Shown: positions 21,565 to 33,874, numbered from the stretch's first letter. The stretch is 64,000 nt of DNA from Hsuehochloa calcarea (GCA_036346395.1 CM070599.1:14375232-14439231), one strand, 5' to 3'. Notes: generated by a model from the letters alone, not told the origin. A program made the numbers and translations.

Positions 21565-24342
21565 ATGCCGTCCACGTAGAAGTTCGTGGACAGTGATGAC
21601 ACCTCGGACACAACGGCATCCAAGGCACCGACGAAGGTGAGTTCGGTAACCTTCCAATACCCAATGCTCACTGAGACCAACTATGCCTCTTGGGTGGTGA
21701 AGATGAAGGTATTCATGCGCGCACAAGGGGTGTGGGCAGCGGTGGAAGGCAAAGAGCTGGTCGATGAGCGCAAGGACCAGATGGCTCTCGCCGCCATATT
21801 CCAAGCCGTGCCCGAGGCCATGATGATGATCTTGGCCGAATATGAGACGACCAAGGAGGCTTGGGACACTCTGAAGGAGATGCACGTCGGCACTGACCGC
21901 GTCAAGGAGGCACGAGCGCAGACTCTCATGAGTGAGTTCGATGTAATGAAGATGAAGGAGACTGAGTCCATCAATGACTTCGCCATGAAGCTGACTGTAA
22001 CACCCCAGCCCAACCTGAGCCTGGAATGCTACCACCATAACAAGACTACAAATGAAACTAAGATATTTCTTTCTAATTTCCGGCAGAATCTCCTTTGTAA
22101 ATTGAACCAACTGGACATCCGCACAATTAACAGTAATATTAAACAATTATATAATCACGCATACTAAACATGTTTATGAAAGAAACGACCATAAAACACT
22201 ATCCAACTCCAATAGAGGTTGTCCACGACATAGGACGTAAAGAAGTAAGCCTCACATAAAACTATTCAAAATGAATGAATGAATGCACATGCAACATGAC
22301 TTAAATGTTTTGTTCAACTTTATTCGTGCCAGTGTGAAACCATGATAATTTCTACTCCCGCCCACGCATGCCGTCCCCAACCGATGTATCTAAAAAAAAC
22401 AACACGGCAAGGGTGAGTCCAAGACTCAGCAAGGCCAAAGAAACAAAACATAACAAAATCATTCAGTATCCAACAGTGTATCAACATCACGAATCGAATC
22501 AACATATGAATGAATGAATGCACATGCACTTCTCTTTTGCTCATACCGGTATAGCGAGTGAACACCCGTCGGTGTTCACTTATGCCCACGTTCTACAACA
22601 CGCGGGGATCCAAAGCCCGTTTGAGAACAAGTCAACCGGGGATCCACAAACTTTGGAATGGTGGGTCTTACAATCACCACCCACTCCCGTGGGTGTCGCA
22701 AGTCCACAACTTGCATTCATGAGTGCACATGATGAACAATAAAATGACAGTAATCGAATTTCAGTAATCTAGCCATCATGAACAAATACATATCACCATA
22801 AAACAGTACATCGAATAAGCATATGTTACCATGATTCATCATATAGAACAATCACATAACAACCACATTATAGGTGCACTTGCCTGTTTCTTTCTTTCCC
22901 GCTACGGCACACAAGGAAGTAAAATTGGTGTCTCTACTCTGGAACTCCGCCTCCTACACAAGCATAGCGGTAACAATAAATACAATGAATTATGGACTCC
23001 GTTTACACCCCTTAATCCAACTCCTCAAGTCCTATGACTCAAAGAGAGGTTCTACCCAAATTTCCCGGCAGTCTAGCATAATGCTTTCCGGGACAGCAGT
23101 ACGAGAAAAATCGTAGTTAAATATCTGTAACTCCGAATGACTTGAAACCAGTGTTCAAATACTCTTAACGTAACAGGCTACGAAACTCTAGTTGGTGGGG
23201 TTCTTTGATTCGGCCAAACTAGTGGTGTAAACAACCGTTGAAAACAACTCGATGACATTTGTCCGAATACAAAGACAAAGAAAATAACATGGCTTAACTT
23301 TCACTCTACAGATCCAATTAAGATGATATTTATTAATTTGGAAATATAATTAAACAGGCTACAATAACCTAGTTGGGAAATACTCCTGATTCGGCCTTCT
23401 ATTAACCCTAATGTTCTGGTGAAGTTTGCTGTTCCCTCAGTCTGACAGTCAGACACAGCGACGGTAAAAATTCAATAACATTTGATTTCCAACTCTAAAA
23501 ATCGTGTTCTTTATAAACTTGGAAATATTACTGAATTATCTACAATATTCATTTTGGGTGGCCTTTCTGATTCGGGCTCTAAATAATTCATAATGGCCAC
23601 ACAAGAAAACTGCTAAATCCCGTCAGCTCTCCTGACCAGTCGCACAAAAACGGACATATCTCCTAAACCGTAACTCCAAATCAGATGATCTTGGTGCCAA
23701 AAGAAATCTAAGATCAAGGGCTACAACTTTCTAAAAGGTGGACACATCAGCAAATGTACGGAACTTACCCAAATCTGACGAACCAATCTAACGCAGGGGG
23801 AGGGTGGGGAGAGCCGGCGGCTGCTAGGGGGAGGAAAAGGGGGAAAGAGGTGGGGCACTAGGGTTTTGGGGGGTGGGCACCCCCCTCTTGGCCGGCCACA
23901 AGGAGGCCTCTCCTGGGCCGCGGCCCAGGCCCAGGTTAGCGAAAAATATCAAATGACCCCCTGTCGTTTCATGTTTTACTATTCCTCTTATTCCCTTTTC
24001 TCCTTTCGGCTAAATCTGTGATTTACCGATTCGATTTCCAGGGTATTACACTGACCACCATCGTCAATGAGATTCATGTCCTCGGGACAAGATGGAGGAG
24101 CGCACCGTCGTGAAGAAGTTTCTTCGTGCCATGCCCGAAAAATTCTTGCCGATCGTCTCCACCATTGAGCAATTTGCTGATATGAAGACGATGACGATTG
24201 TGGAGGTGGTTGGGCGACTGAAGGCATACGAGGAACGCACAAAGGGACGGCGGCACGACGAGGAAGGTGAGCATCTACTACTCACTCGTGACGAGTGGGA
24301 ATCCAGGTCCAATAAAAAGGGCGCCAACAAGAAGGCACAGGC
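21565..24342 (+). pseudogene. Copia 1 gag (UBN2 type), interrupted
   Basis: The gag begins MPST, then a TAG at 21577, then KFVDSDDTS and onward to SSVTFQYPMLTETNYASW, VFMRAQGVWAAVEGKELV and ETTKEAWDTLKEMHV. After the inserted LTR it resumes at 24056 with the phrase encoding TIVNEIHVLG, loses one base near 24088, and continues as RTVVKKFLRAMPEKFLPIV and EGEHLLLTRDEWES up to NKKAQA. It is a capsid-forming Gag of the retrotran_gag_2/UBN2 class. The CCHC knuckle and everything beyond are missing. The stop, the frameshift and the insertion make it non-functional. Confidence 0.8.
21996..24050 (-). repeat. Ty3 solo LTR in Copia 1 gag, TSD CTGAC
   Basis: Plus-strand ends are TGTAACACCCCAGCC and AGGGTATTACA. 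The target duplication CTGAC (21991-21995 and 24051-24055) is perfect, and removal restores the gag frame across the site. Length 2055 bp. Orientation is minus: its terminal part matches, in reverse, the LTR end that precedes a primer-binding site at 24945. Internal sequence holds no gene. Confidence 0.9.
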
Positions 24343-24942
24343 ATGGGTGTGCATCGACGGATGCACACTCCGCAATACCGGTATATGCAAAAGAAAAGAG
24401 AATGGTGCATTTGAGCAACTTGCATAGCATGTGCATTTGGCATGTTCATTATTGAGAATTGTGGTTGGACGATGATAGTTGCAGTTGCTTATGTTTTTGA
24501 CTTGCTAATTGTACTTTGCTAAGTCTTGGACTCACTCCTCTGGTGTTGTGATTTTAGGTACCTCGTTTGTGGACGGCATGCATGGGAGGGAGTAGGAAAT
24601 AAGCATGGATGCACAATGGCACGAACAAATTCTCAGTTGAATAAACAAACTGAATGATATATTAGCATTTGAATAAACTACTTGACATTTATTTCATTAC
24701 GCTTTATGCCTTGGATAACCTCTTTTGGAGTTGGCTAGCGAATTATGGATGTTACTTTTATGAACATGTCTTAGACTATGCGTTTGGTTAATTGCTTATT
24801 ATTAATGTTATTTGTGCGAATGTCCGGATGGTTCATTATTCAAAGGAGATTCTGCCGAAAATTAGAAAGAAACATCTTAGTTTAATTTGTAATCATGTTA
24901 CGGTGGTAGCATTCCAGGCTCAGGTTGGGCTGGGGTGTTACA
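24343..24942 (+). repeat. 5'-truncated Ty3 LTR, same family as 21996-24050
   Basis: Matches the reverse complement of 21996 to about 22600, ending GGCTGGGGTGTTACA. It begins inside the LTR, directly after Copia gag codons, so the join is illegitimate. Confidence 0.8.
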
Positions 24943-24944
24943 GT

Positions 24945-24956
24945 TGGTATCAGAGC
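24945..24956 (+). other. Primer-binding site of the truncated Ty3 element
   Basis: TGGTATCAGAGC two bases after the LTR end. Confidence 0.9.
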
Positions 24957-26016
24957 GGGCTTTAGTTCCGTGGTGAATAGATTAATTAAAATTGGCTAGT
25001 GGTAAAACAACTTTAAAAAATTTGACACACTGGTGCACAGTACGATGGGAATGGGCAAAGCATTGCATTTACGTTTTCGTTATATCGTATTGATGATTGC
25101 TGATATTAATTGAGTATGATTGCTTATTAATTGATTATATGATTATTATGTGTGGAGATAATCGATGTCGAGAGGTAGAGTTTGGTTGTGGCCATGGGCA
25201 TGGCCAGGTTGTACCGCCAGTTAGGGTATGAGAATAGTGGAGTGCTTACCTTGGCAAACCTAGTTCCAGGTGTTGAGCATGAATTCCTTTGGGAATGTTA
25301 TTGACTCCCTTGGGTTGTACTAGAATTTTCTGACCAACCGCTGGTGGTTGTTTAATTTTCTTGGGTTAATGGTTTCAATGCAGTTGGACGTTTTCCCTGG
25401 TTTTATTGGTTCCATAAGGCAATGATTTGTTCTTTGGACTATCGAGAGTTGTGCTTCTTGTAAGTGTTTTTGATTCGCAAGGTTAACATTTTATGGTGAA
25501 GGTTTGCTTTTCCTGTTGGGAAAATATGATTCTCTTTTTTCGCTTGGTACCTTGGATAATGTGAACTATCTTTTGTGAGTTCTTTAGCATGTGAAAGCTT
25601 TGGCTTTATGAATTTCTTTTGGATTATTTCGAGTGTTGAAGTTTAATGCCTCTTCTTCTTAAAAGAGTTAAAATCATTTTGTGATGTCTTGTTATGTTTA
25701 AGCGAGAGGTGGTAAATATAGAAGTTCTTTGATAAGGTATGAGTTACCAAGTCGGATTTGTAGCGTGATGCATGATTGGTCTTAACCTGGATCCTTGGAG
25801 TTAAACTTGATTAATGTGATGTTGCCATAAAGTAATTACCTGAGGAGTAGTGACTAAGAGTATGACCATACCTAATTAGAGACATAAGAGTTATTAAGAA
25901 GTATGGAATGTCGATGAACTGGTTTGGACATTAAAATTGTTTAGTTGGCTAACCTTATTGGGTTATTTGGTCTCAATGGATTAATCTAACCATGTAGGAA
26001 GGAAAAGGTAATGATG
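24957..26016 (+). other. Internal non-coding region of the truncated Ty3 element
   Basis: Leader-like sequence following the primer-binding site. No gag or other protein was recognised, so the element may be non-autonomous or this may be only its long leader. Confidence 0.45.
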
Positions 26017-26163
26017 TGTTGGATTGCTGTCCTAGTAGATAATTGACGAGGATCTGATAATCCTCATTTTATCTTTTATCTATAATTCTTATTATGGGTA
26101 AATATGATGTCACGTAGTCCCCAGAAGTACCCCTTATATTTATAAGGGAGGGGCCTACCAAGT

Positions 26164-26418
26164 GATTGTAAGTTCTCCTACAATCACCCTCATAGTCGTA
26201 AGTTTTACTACGACTATGTCATGGTCGTAAGTCCTTCTACGACCACTACCTGGTCGTAAGTCCTTCTACGACCATTACCCAGTCGTAAGTCCTTCTACGA
26301 CTATTGTCCAGTCGTAAGTTCTGCTACGACCTGTACCTAGTTGTAAGTCCTTCTACGACTATTATCCAGTCGTAAGTTCTGCCACGACTTGTACCTAGTC
26401 GTAAGTCCTGCTACGACC
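26164..26418. repeat. Array of nine 22-bp palindromic units
   Basis: Nine units of the form xGTCGTAAGTNCTNCTACGACx are separated by about 8-17 bases. Paired stem positions change together: GATTGTA/TACAATC, AGTCGTA/TACGACT and GGTCGTA/TACGACC. The units sit in the LTR upstream of its TATA box. Confidence 0.85.
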
Positions 26419-26669
26419 AAGTCAACCACGACCACCTTATAATCAATAAAACCTACAAGCGAGTGGGCCCAATTGATTAAGGAATCCAGACGGTCCACAT
26501 GCACTATTATTCTGCGTAGTAATAGTGCTTAAATACCCCATTACCTCTGAAAGGTAACTGCCAAACGGCGTGAAGGAGCCACTACGCCGGTAATTATTGC
26601 CATCATATGCCCATTACTGGCTTGATTAGGCACCTCTTCAGCAGGGGAAAACGGCTACTCCTTCACGAC

Positions 26670-26677
26670 TATATAAA
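26670..26677 (+). promoter_or_regulatory. TATA box of Tat 1 LTR
   Basis: TATATAAA in the context CACGACTATATAAAGGC, about 280 bases before the LTR end, a normal place for the U3/R transition. Confidence 0.65.
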
Positions 26678-26950
26678 GGCATCAATCGGAGGGCAACGGG
26701 GAGAAAAACGGAGCGAAAAGAGGACAATCAAGGAGAAAGACAAGTACTGTTCTTTGTAATAGTCTTATTTTCTGGCTTGATTGTTGAGAATACAACAATA
26801 CCACACACACAGGAGTAGGGTTGTTATTCTCCCGAGAAGGCCTCGAACTCAGATAAAATCTCGTGTCAACCGCTCTGCGTGATTTCATCTCTAGGAGACC
26901 CCCCGAATCAAATAATCTTTACGTAAGATCGGTTCTAAAACACCGACAGT

Positions 26951-26965
26951 TGGCGCCGACCGTGG
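26951..26965 (+). other. Tat 1 primer-binding site
   Basis: TGGCGCCGACCGTGG two bases after the LTR end. TGGCGCC-type sites are usual for Tat and related non-chromovirus Ty3 elements. Confidence 0.8.
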
Positions 26966-27019
26966 GGATCTTCCGGTAATCTCTTGTCAACATACTCTTT
27001 TTCCAAATCTCATGCACTC

Positions 27020-29200
27020 ATGGCGGGGAATGGAACGAGGAGAACTGGTTTGACTTGGCAGACACGCAGACGCCGACATGGATGCCGGTTTCAACTACGA
27101 GCCGAATGATGCATCCTCCGATGGTGATGTCGCCCGAGATCATTCTCCAGAAACCATCCCATCGATGGAGTTGGGGAGGATCCTTATCCCCACAACGATA
27201 CGCCCAACAGAGGAGCCAATTCCTCAAAGGACAAGGGTCAATCCGACCGAACCGCACTCTAGAAGGACTTACAACACGACGAGAGTTTTTCCTCCGAGTG
27301 TCCAAGTCCCCTAAGACGGTCCGACTCGGTGAGACAAGTTCGAGAGCCACCATTCCAGACTCCACCAACATCCGTGATCCTCTCTCGTGATAACTCCAGA
27401 GGAATGGGATCAAGCATGCTTTTCCCGCAAATTCGACCGCCTCCGCAGATCTCATTTGTGGATGGAGACAGTTATAACCTGAGTTCCCCTACCTGGAGGG
27501 GGTTACTCCAAGTCGCCAGATGGTGTCTCTCGAATACTCCTCAAGCGGGGAGGCCTCGAGCGCAAGTGAGAATCATCAACGGGAGGTCTTCGTCCTTCCC
27601 TCAGATGAGGGTCAGCCTTATGGAGGCCGAGATAAGAACACTCCCGAAAGATCACGACCGCGCCTCTTGTGATAATGGCAAGGGCATCATCGATGACGGG
27701 CAGAACCAATACTCTGATGAGCGCGAGGGAAATCCTTGACATTCTCGCACTCCATTGAGAAGGCCTCAAGGATCTGATGAGGAGAATTTTGATTCCATCC
27801 GACGGAAGAAGATTGCAGCTCAGAAGAACCTGCCTGGGCGCATCCAATATCAGTCGAAGGAGGTGCAAGAACTCCAGGACATCAAAGACTTGCTCGAAAA
27901 TCCCAATCAAGAGCTTGCTCGAACGCCAGGATACGATCTCTTCGCTGAAGAAATTGCGCAAAGGCTTCGAACCGTGATGACAAGACTGGAAACACCTCGT
28001 CGACATCATTCGTAGTCGAGCAATGCGACTTCCTCACTACCACCAATCAAACATTTCACCACGAGAAATCGACACGCCATAAGTCGATCGATCCCTAATC
28101 GGAGAAATATGTTTCGATTGATCGATGATCAAGAAGCCCCTGAGAGGTGATCGCTCGCCACTTCGACAAGGAAATCCGAACGGATGGAGTACGAGGAGTA
28201 TTCCTCAGAGAATTGAGACCTACTACAGACAGTCACCACATTAGGTATCGTCGTATACGATCACCGGTGACATTAACCCTTCTTTCCTACAAAGAAGACG
28301 TCAAGAAGTTATTACCGGATGCCGGGCATTTTCGCCTGACCTTCGAGCTGTTCGCTGGCCACCTCGTTTTCGACCAGTAAACATGGAGAAGTTTGATGGA
28401 TCTCAAAATCCCATCGAATTTCTTCAAATCTATACAACAGCTGTCCGAGCAGCAGGAGGAGGAGAGCATGTAATGGCAAATTACCTTCCAATCGTGCTTG
28501 AAGGATCCGCCGATCGTGGTTATTAAACCAACCATTCGAGTCGATCTACTCATTGGAAACATCTCTGCGACCTTCCACTAGCGAATTTACAAGGCACATA
28601 CAATCGCCCTAGAAAGGAAGACGACTTGCACCGGATAAGACAGAACAACGACGAGACTTTGCGCCAATTCATCAAACGCTTTAGTCAGGTTCGTAATTCA
28701 ATTCCGAAAGTTTCTGACTCATCTGTTATCAGGGCTTTTAAGCAAGGAGTCCGTAGTAGAAGAATAACAGAGATATTGCTTTGAATCCTCCCAACATCGC
28801 TGTCGAGCTCTTCAAATGGTCGATCGATATGCGATCGCTTCGAGGCGGTCGAGTGGAACAACACTATTGATCGAGAAACAAATACTCCTCGAGAGCCGTG
28901 AAGTTGGTGGAAAAAGGACAAGAAAGCAAAGAAGTCCAAGAATAAGATAAAGGGTCAAAACCACAAACCAAAGGTTCCAAGGAGGTCTTGGTCGTGAATG
29001 ATAAAGAGCCACGAACCACCAAGTCGCACTCGATCAAGGCAAAGGTAAGCGCCGATCGAAAGAACGACAAACCAAGGTGGTGTCCTTTTCATAAAAAGGA
29101 AGGACACGACTCAAGAATCGCCGAAGTTTTCCAAAGAAAGCTCGAGGACTACTACAACAAGAAAGAACCACTCCCACTCTCGAAAGTGTAGGGCGACGAG
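27020..29200 (+). pseudogene. Tat 1 leader ORF and gag, decayed
   Basis: 27020-28015 holds two broken frames, the second with the helical stretch KDLLENPNQELARTPGYDLF. The gag core at about 28368-28790 reads FDGSQNPIEFLQIYTTAVRA, AAGGGEHVMANYLPIVLEGS and, after breaks, LRQFIKRFSQVRNSIPKVSD and SSVIRAFKQGVRS. These are the conserved capsid phrases of RIRE2/Tat Gag, which packages element RNA. Several stops and frame changes lie between them, and no CCHC knuckle was found before 29200. Non-functional. Confidence 0.75.
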
Positions 29201-29429
29201 TGGCCAAAAGTCGCCGATGATGAAGAGATGCCGCTCCAAGATCCGCAACATACCGTTAAGCACATCTACGGAGGATCATCGACATACGAGTCAAAACGAC
29301 AACTTAAAGTCACGGACGAGAGGTAAACTCTATAGATGCTCCTCTTGTCAATAATTTACCAAGTGGTCGAAGTTACCATTTCTTTTGAGAAGGGTGATCG
29401 CCTGATCACTTCAATCGATCAGTCGATAT

Positions 29430-29695
29430 CCGATTAGATCGAACCCACCATCAACAACCGTCGGGTCAATCGAGTTTTGCTTGATGGTGGCGCCTTGAAC
29501 ATACTGCTTACAAATGCCCTAGACGAGATGCAAGTACCGGTGACAAAGGTAAGACCGCACGATACTCTTTTCATGGAATTGTATCGGGTCTTCGCCAAAC
29601 CTATTGGCCAAGTTTCTCTTCCTTTAACATTTGGTTCATCAAGTAATTTCGTGACGAGAAAATCTCCTTTGATGTGGTCGATTTCGACACGGATA
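29430..29695 (+). pseudogene. Tat 1 aspartic protease region
   Basis: VNRVLLDGGALNILL carries the active-site Asp in a DGG variant of the D(T/S)G motif, followed by PHDTLFMELYRVF and IGQVSLPLTFG, the usual Tat retropepsin order. The frame breaks near 29690. Confidence 0.7.
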
Positions 29696-30129
29696 TAACG
29701 CCATACTCGGACGACCACTTTTGGCAAAATTCTTAATGGCTACTCATTATGGGTATCAATGTCTTAAGATGCCAGTCCCAAAGGAGTGATCACAATTCAT
29801 TGTGACAAGAAGATGGCGATAATCATGACCGCCGATCCTCGAGATGGTTGGTCAAATACCAACTCGAGAAGAAAGTCACCTTCGACTAGCAAGTCGGCCT
29901 AAAAGTCGATCAAAGCCGAACGACTAAGTCAAAGAGGTTCCTCCGACGCAGAGAAGCCCTCAAGATCTGCTCGACGGGAGACTTCCACCCCAAATAGGAA
30001 GACACCTCATCACCTTCCTCCGAGCTAACGCAGATGTCTTCGCGTGGCAAGCATCCGACATGCCCGAGTCCCTGTGGAGGTGATCGAGCACAAAGCTAGC
30101 TTTACTACCGATAAAGTACCAGAAACAAA

Positions 30130-31850
30130 AATTACGAGATTTGCCCCGATCGACGAGATGCTATTAAATCGTAATTGATAAGCTACTTAAAGCAGTGCTT
30201 TATAAGAGAAGTCAACCACCCAGTGGTTGGCTAACCTCAGAATGGTCAAGAAGTCAAACGGCAAATGGCGATGTGCGAGACTTCACCGATCTTAATAAAG
30301 CTTGTCCAAAAGATGATTTTCCTTACCTCGACGATCGCTTGGTTGATTCTACCGCAGTTGTGAAATATTAAGTTTTTAGATGCATATTCGGATACCACCG
30401 ATCAATATGTGTCTAAACGATGAAGAAAAGACCGCATTCATTACACCATTTGGTACTTTTTGCTATGTCAAAATGCCATTTGTTCTAAAGAATGCCCGTG
30501 CTTCTTTTCAACACTTGATGCAATCGACTTTTTCATCTCAATTAGGTCGGAATCTGGAAGCCTATGTTGATGATCTAGTCGTAAAAAGCATTAAGAAATT
30601 TAATCATATCACTGACCTACAAGAAACATTCGACAACCTCAGAAAGCACCGCTTAAAACTTAATCCCGAGAAGTGTGTGTTTGGAATTTCTTCAGGAAAA
30701 TTGCTTGGATTCCTAGTATCTGTACGAGGAATCGAAGCAAATCCTGAGAAAATAAAGGCCATCCTCCAAATGCGCCCTCCGACCACAAAAAGGAAGTCCA
30801 GAAACTCACTGGGTGCATGGCGGCTTTAAGTCGTTTCATCGCACGACTAGGAGAAAAAGGACTACCTTTCTTTAAACTTCTCAGGAGACATGAAAGTTTT
30901 GAGTGGTCGAACGAGGCAAACGCTGCCTTCGAGGATGTCAAGAGGTACCTTCGAGTGCACTGCTCTAGTTTCTCCAAAACCGTAAGAGACGCCTTAATTT
31001 ACCTAGCCGCCACGCCACAGCAAGAAAGCGCAGATCGGGTCGAGAACGTGAAAACGCATAACGACACGCTTTACTACGCCGGAAGTTTTACACGCCCTAA
31101 GGAGCGCTACCTCGTGTCCGTAAACTTCTATATGCCCTCCTCATGTCTTCGAGGAAATCATGCATTATTTTCAAAGCACAAAATAGTCAGTGCCGCCCGA
31201 GTTTCCTTTGGGAGCGATCCTCCATAATAAGGAAACAATGGACGATGGCAAATGGTCACCGAACTTGGGGAGTTCGACCTCCATTTCGTGTCCCGAACGC
31301 CATAAAATCCCAGATCTTGGCGCACTTTGTCGCCGAATGGACAAATCCTAAACTCGCTCAGATCCCCAAGACGATTCCCACGACCAAAGGATGATGTACT
31401 TTGACATGTCACTTACTTTAAGTGGCTCTGGGTCGGGTGGTCCCGTATCTCCTACCGAGAAACCTTAAAGTATGCCATACAATTAAACTTTCGTGCCACT
31501 AACAACGTGGCAGTAGTACGAAGGTTTGCTAGCCGGCATACGAGTCGCGAAAGCACTCGATTCGCCGACTACTCGTGAGAGGAGACTCTCAACTAGTCGT
31601 GAATCAAGCTCGGAAAGAGTACCAAAGGTTTCTAACTTGACAATGTCTCGGTACTTATCGAAAGTACGTAAGCTAGAAAAGCATTTTTAGGTTTCGAGGT
31701 ACAATTCATCCTCGAAGGATAATTTCTCGCACCAACTTGCTCGGATGGCTTCTTCCCGATCTGCAGCACTAAAAGGAGTTTTCTTGAGCAACTCAAAGCC
31801 GCTCTCGGTCGAAGAACCGTAGACACCTCCTATTGAGATGGCCTCACTAG
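30130..31850 (+). pseudogene. Tat 1 reverse transcriptase and RNase H, decayed
   Basis: The clearest block (30380-30829) shows NDEEKTAFITPFGTFCYVKM, FQHLMQSTF and the catalytic YVDDLVVKS, then LRKHRLKLNPEKCVFG and IEANPEKIKAIL. A frame change leads to TGCMAALSRFIARLGEKGLP, WSNEANAAFEDVKRYL (connection domain) and remnants of RNase H such as YEGLLAGIRVAKAL near 31520. The enzyme would copy element RNA to DNA. Many stops make this copy inactive. Confidence 0.8.
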
Positions 31851-31859
31851 ATTACGAGG

Positions 31860-33060
31860 ATACCGGATGACTCCCATCTACGAGTATCTTCACAAGGGTT
31901 CCGCACTGAGGATGATCTTGAGGCGATCGCTTATCCCAAAAGCCAAAATGTATACTTTGGTCGAAGGAGTCCTCTACAAACGAGGAACCCAAGGGATACT
32001 CATGCGATGCATTCCGCAAAACGAAGGAATAACACTCCTTCATGATATACATAGTGGCATCTGTGGGACGATGCTTCCTACGTAACACTGGCTCGGTAAG
32101 GCCTTTCGACAAGGTTTCTATCGCCAACAAATCATACGATGCTAAAGAGGTGGTTAAAAGTGTGTCCAATGCCGCTTCATGGTAAATGATACACCAACCA
32201 CTCAAGCATTACAAACAATACCTCTTTCTTGGCCTTTTGCACTGGGTCTCGATATCCTAGGACCGCTTCCCAAAGCTCCGTGAGGTTTCAATTCCTTTTT
32301 GTGGCTATTGACACGCTCACAAAATGGATCAAGCCGAACTCAGAATCGATAACAACTAAGCAAAGAAAAGGTTCATGATGAGATGCGAATTAGCCGATTT
32401 GGAGTTCCGAGCCTGATAATTACGCATAATGGTAAACACTTTGCAAGTGCAAAATTTCGTGAATTTTGCGACGAGTTGGGTACCAAGTTATGTTATGCTT
32501 CGCTGCACATCCCCAAAGCAACGGGCAATGAACGCAAAACGGCCAAATAATGCGAGGAATTAAAACCCGAGTCTTCGACCACTCGTTAAGCGCCGGGGCT
32601 TGGGTACAAGAATTACCTTCCAGATATGGGCGTTCAGACGACCACTAGTCGAGCGACAGTGAGAAACACCATTTTTCTAGTGTTCGAGTCGGCCATGCTT
32701 CCTCCGAATTAAAATTGCGGTCGACACGAGTTGAAACCTTCAACAACTCCGACCAGAACAACTTCGAGCGCATGATATTAACCTACTCAAGAAAGGAGAA
32801 ACATGGCCTTAATCCGCTCAAATAGCCTACCAACAAGCCCTACGCAGATACTACGATCGAAGGTCCGCCTCGCAGCCTTGTCAGAGGTGACTTGGTGTTG
32901 AGGCTCGCCAATCCAAGTCTAATCGAATAAACTTTCTCCCAAGTGGGAAGGTCCTTACACAAAGGTCAAAGTCACTCGCCGTGGCCTGCACGACTAGCAA
33001 TGGAAGACTGACATGTTCTCTCAAATTCTTGGAACATCGACCGCCACGCAAATTCTATGT
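31860..33060 (+). pseudogene. Tat 1 integrase, decayed
   Basis: The zinc-binding part (ITLLHDIHSGICG to KCVQC), catalytic-core phrases LGLDILGPLPKAP and SLIITHNGKHFASAKFREF, and the C-terminal NKLSPKWEGPYTKV are recognisable across several frames. At the second catalytic Asp the family has DNG. Here the codon is CAT (His), so the core is inactive even without the stops. Confidence 0.75.
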
Positions 33061-33192
33061 GTGACCAACCTCTCGTGCAATAAAGGTCCGTGTTCCTTCT
33101 ACCTCTTTTGTCTTATTTTTGAGTAGTGCTTTTATAATCTTTCGACTATGATCCAAAACACCCGCTTTCTTTACACCGTCGAAAGGCAAGTA

Positions 33193-33722
33193 ACATCATC
33201 TAGTCAAGTTTTTCCTCTCTCGCACGTGGTCCCGCCCACTAGAAGGAACTTCCTAGCATCGACTGCTACTCACTTTTGTTGCCAATACAAAGAGCTCGGG
33301 TTCTATCTAGTCGAAATGTTTTCAAAGCCAACTCTTCCCATCTTAGTTTTATTAATTTCAAAAATATTCTAAGTAGAGTGCACTTTTTTATATTTATTCA
33401 ACCACCTTTGGTGTACTGCTTGCTTTAACTGGTCAAGGAAGAGACACACCTAGTCGAAGTCTTTCCTCTCTGCACGTGGTCCTGCCCACTAGAAGGAACT
33501 TCCTAGCGTTGCTTAGTCTCCCACTTTTGCTACTAGAAAAGACTTATCGAGTCCATCAGAAAAGGGCGAATGAATTATTAAAGTCCTCTAGACGTTTGCT
33601 TAACTCAAGTTGCTGTTCTTGGTTTGATTAAACTAGTCTGAGATGGTAACATCACCTAGTCGAAGCCTTTCCTCTCTCGCACGTGGTCCCGCCCACTAGA
33701 AGGAACTTCCTAGTGTCGAGTC
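33193..33722. repeat. Three copies of a G-box module in the pol/antisense spacer
   Basis: Copies of about 65-70 bases at 33193-33262, 33441-33510 and 33651-33722 share CTAGTCGAAGNCTTTCCTCT, then GCACGTGGTCC and CCCACTAGAAGGAACTTCCT. Each contains the G-box core CACGTG. The same module occurs once, inverted, in Tat 2 at 58360-58432. The modules lie between the convergent 3' ends of pol and the antisense gene. The intervening sequence holds no gene. Confidence 0.8.
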
Positions 33723-33874
33723 GCTTCTACTCTTTCACCAAAGGCTTGACAACCATAACAAAAACTATAAGTTAAACAAACCTCTCTTTCTATTTGACAC
33801 ACTATTTACTTGGATTGTCTAAACAAGCTAAGCAAATAGTCGGGGCTAGGATAAAGTTATTCATTTAACTTCGC

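Larger units (their letters stand above)
21058..24342 (+). mobile_element. Copia element 1: LTR plus gag, split by a solo LTR
   Basis: 5' LTR, primer-binding site and gag are present. The gag is split by a Ty3 solo LTR (21996-24050) and ends abruptly at about 24342, where a truncated Ty3 LTR begins. No pol or 3' LTR. Its gag is the same family as the gag at 42869. Confidence 0.75.
26017..26948 (+). repeat. Tat 1 5' LTR
   Basis: The end ...CACCGACA is fixed by the primer-binding site. The start TGTTGGATTGCTGTCC is the best TG candidate and less certain because no second LTR is available. It contains a hairpin array and a TATA box. Confidence 0.6.

Noticed and set aside
26164..26418. CRISPR-like appearance of regularly spaced palindromes
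   Set aside because: Plant nuclear context, palindromic units inside an LTR, spacers short and related to each other, no cas genes.
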